From the NCBI GenBank assembly GCA_020050375.1, contig JAGVKR010000652.1, forward strand, positions 1-5,579: a stretch of 5,579 bases of DNA, written 5' to 3'. A program made the translations under genes and the position numbers. Source of the stretch: Planctomycetales bacterium (GTDB lineage: Bacteria; Planctomycetota; Planctomycetia; Planctomycetales; Planctomycetaceae). This document shows positions 4,878-5,579 of this stretch, piece by piece. Position 1 is the stretch's first letter. Every line of letters begins with the position of its first letter. Under the pieces are notes generated by a model. That model saw only the letters and a list, made by a program, of their open reading frames with translations, made no database searches and had not been told where the DNA came from.

Positions 4878-4991
4878 AAACCACGAATCAATCGAATCCC
4901 ACGAATACGAACGGAGCACCGGCGATGTGCCCGGATTCGGCCACCGCCGATCCTCGGTCTTCATTCGTTGGATTCGAGTGATTCGTGGTTT
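4878..4991. repeat. Imperfect long inverted repeat, CACGAAT family
   Basis: The 29-nt arms at 4878-4906 and 4963-4991 are complementary at 27 of 29 positions, separated by 56 nt. Each arm is itself built of related short units (CCACGAATCA, TCGAATCC, ACGAAT), so it is a decayed tandem CACGAAT-type repeat arranged head to head. This resembles a MITE or dispersed palindromic element. It lies between csrA and tgt, with no T run beside it. It fills most of the 352-nt gap in which I find no gene. Confidence 0.82.
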
Positions 4992-5047
4992 GTCTTTCCT
5001 GTAGACAACCACTCCGCTCTATGGGTGATGAACGGTGACGGGCCAAT

Positions 5048-5086
5048 GTGGCGTGCCGCCACTGCGTCGTTCACGCCTTGAACGAC
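5048..5086. repeat. Two adjacent perfect hairpins upstream of tgt
   Basis: The first hairpin is GTGGCG (5048-5053) with CGCCAC (5057-5062), loop TGC. The second is GTCGTTCA (5066-5073) with TGAACGAC (5079-5086), loop CGCCT. They are 3 nt apart and end 64 nt before the tgt start. Neither is followed by a T run. They may be one dispersed repeat with two stems, or a structured tgt leader; sequence alone does not decide. Confidence 0.55.
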
Positions 5087-5150
5087 CTGTTCGGCGCATC
5101 CATACTACGGCGAGCGCTTTTCAATTCCGCTGTGCCGTAGAGTTTGCCCG

Positions 5151-5579
5151 GTGTCTCATCCACTCAGCCGTTCCGCCTTCCAGTTCGAACTCGAGCAGAC
5201 CGACCGGGGAACCGCCGCCCGCCTGGGGCGCTGGCACACGCCGCACGGCGCCGTTGAAACCCCCGCCTTCATGCCGGTCGGCACAATCGGCACAGTCAAA
5301 GGGCTCGCGCCCGCCCAGCTTCGCGAAGCGGGGGTGCAGATGGTGCTGGCCAACACGTACCACCTGGCGCTCCGTCCGGGCGCGGAAATCGTCGCCCAAC
5401 TGGGAGGACTGCACCGCTTCATGGGCTGGGACGGGCCGATTCTGACCGACAGCGGCGGGTTTCAGGTCTTCAGCCTCGCCAAGCTCACGCGACTCGATGA
5501 CGAAAAGGTGGTCTTTCGGTCGCACATCGATGGCAACCTGCTGGAGCTCTCCCCCGAGCGCGCCGTGCTGATCCAGGAG
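5151..5579 (+). CDS. tgt: tRNA-guanine transglycosylase (queuine tRNA-ribosyltransferase), 5' part only
   Basis: Bacterial Tgt exchanges guanine 34 in tRNA-Asp, -Asn, -His and -Tyr for preQ1, the base-exchange step of queuosine synthesis, in the cytoplasm. The 143 residues visible are the N-terminal third of a protein usually about 370-390 aa; the window ends in frame. Family blocks include [20 protein letters not shown] (33-52), [12 protein letters not shown] (66-77) and [13 protein letters not shown] (97-109). D100 in TDSGGFQ corresponds to the catalytic aspartate that recognises and protonates the base (D89 in E. coli). The nucleophilic Asp and the zinc site lie beyond the window. The start is GTG 5151, since no ATG precedes the first conserved FQFEL in frame and the resulting N-terminus length is normal. 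No strong ribosome site is visible, so a slightly different start is possible. Neighbouring queA, yajC or sec genes may follow but are not seen. Confidence 0.94.
   Translation, partial: MSHPLSRSAFQFELEQTDRGTAARLGRWHTPHGAVETPAFMPVGTIGTVKGLAPAQLREAGVQMVLANTYHLALRPGAEIVAQLGGLHRFMGWDGPILTDSGGFQVFSLAKLTRLDDEKVVFRSHIDGNLLELSPERAVLIQE

Overview
The window looks like chromosomal DNA of a GC-rich bacterium, most likely a member of the Planctomycetota. The grounds are a PEP-CTERM exosortase-sorted protein with a VPEPAS sorting tail, csrA and tgt with ordinary bacterial sequences, and intergenic spaces packed with short palindromic repeats of the kind common in planctomycete genomes. This placement is inferred from composition and family content; no phylogenetic search was possible.

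Layout. 1-98 is the 3' end of a group II intron: domain V, domain VI with a bulged branch-point A, and a terminal ...CTAT. 99-442 is a gene-free leader with a plausible sigma70-type promoter (276-305) and a small palindrome (375-389). 443-1120 encodes a secreted 225-aa PEP-CTERM protein, followed by a textbook Rho-independent terminator (1183-1219). 1220-2083 is mostly non-coding. It holds two unrelated hairpin repeats, one doubtful small ORF, a G-rich tract and a 13-unit octanucleotide array. 2084-3859 is cstA, a pyruvate/peptide transporter of the CstA/BtsT family. 3860-4546 is a repeat island made of two 99-nt direct repeats that bracket inverted and tandem copies of a second palindrome. 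4547-4798 is csrA, the global post-transcriptional regulator. 4799-5150 holds a long imperfect inverted repeat and two tandem hairpins. 5151-5579 is the 5' part of tgt, tRNA-guanine transglycosylase, which runs off the window.

All protein genes are on the + strand, but the spacers are long and repeat-filled and no operon is evident. The one likely functional link is cstA with csrA. CsrA directly represses cstA translation in E. coli. Here the two genes are neighbours, and the cstA leader carries two GGA triplets 36 nt apart, one inside the Shine-Dalgarno sequence. This is a testable hypothesis, not a demonstrated circuit. I see no defence system, CRISPR array, tRNA or rRNA gene. The most unusual content is the repeat architecture rather than a new protein system.
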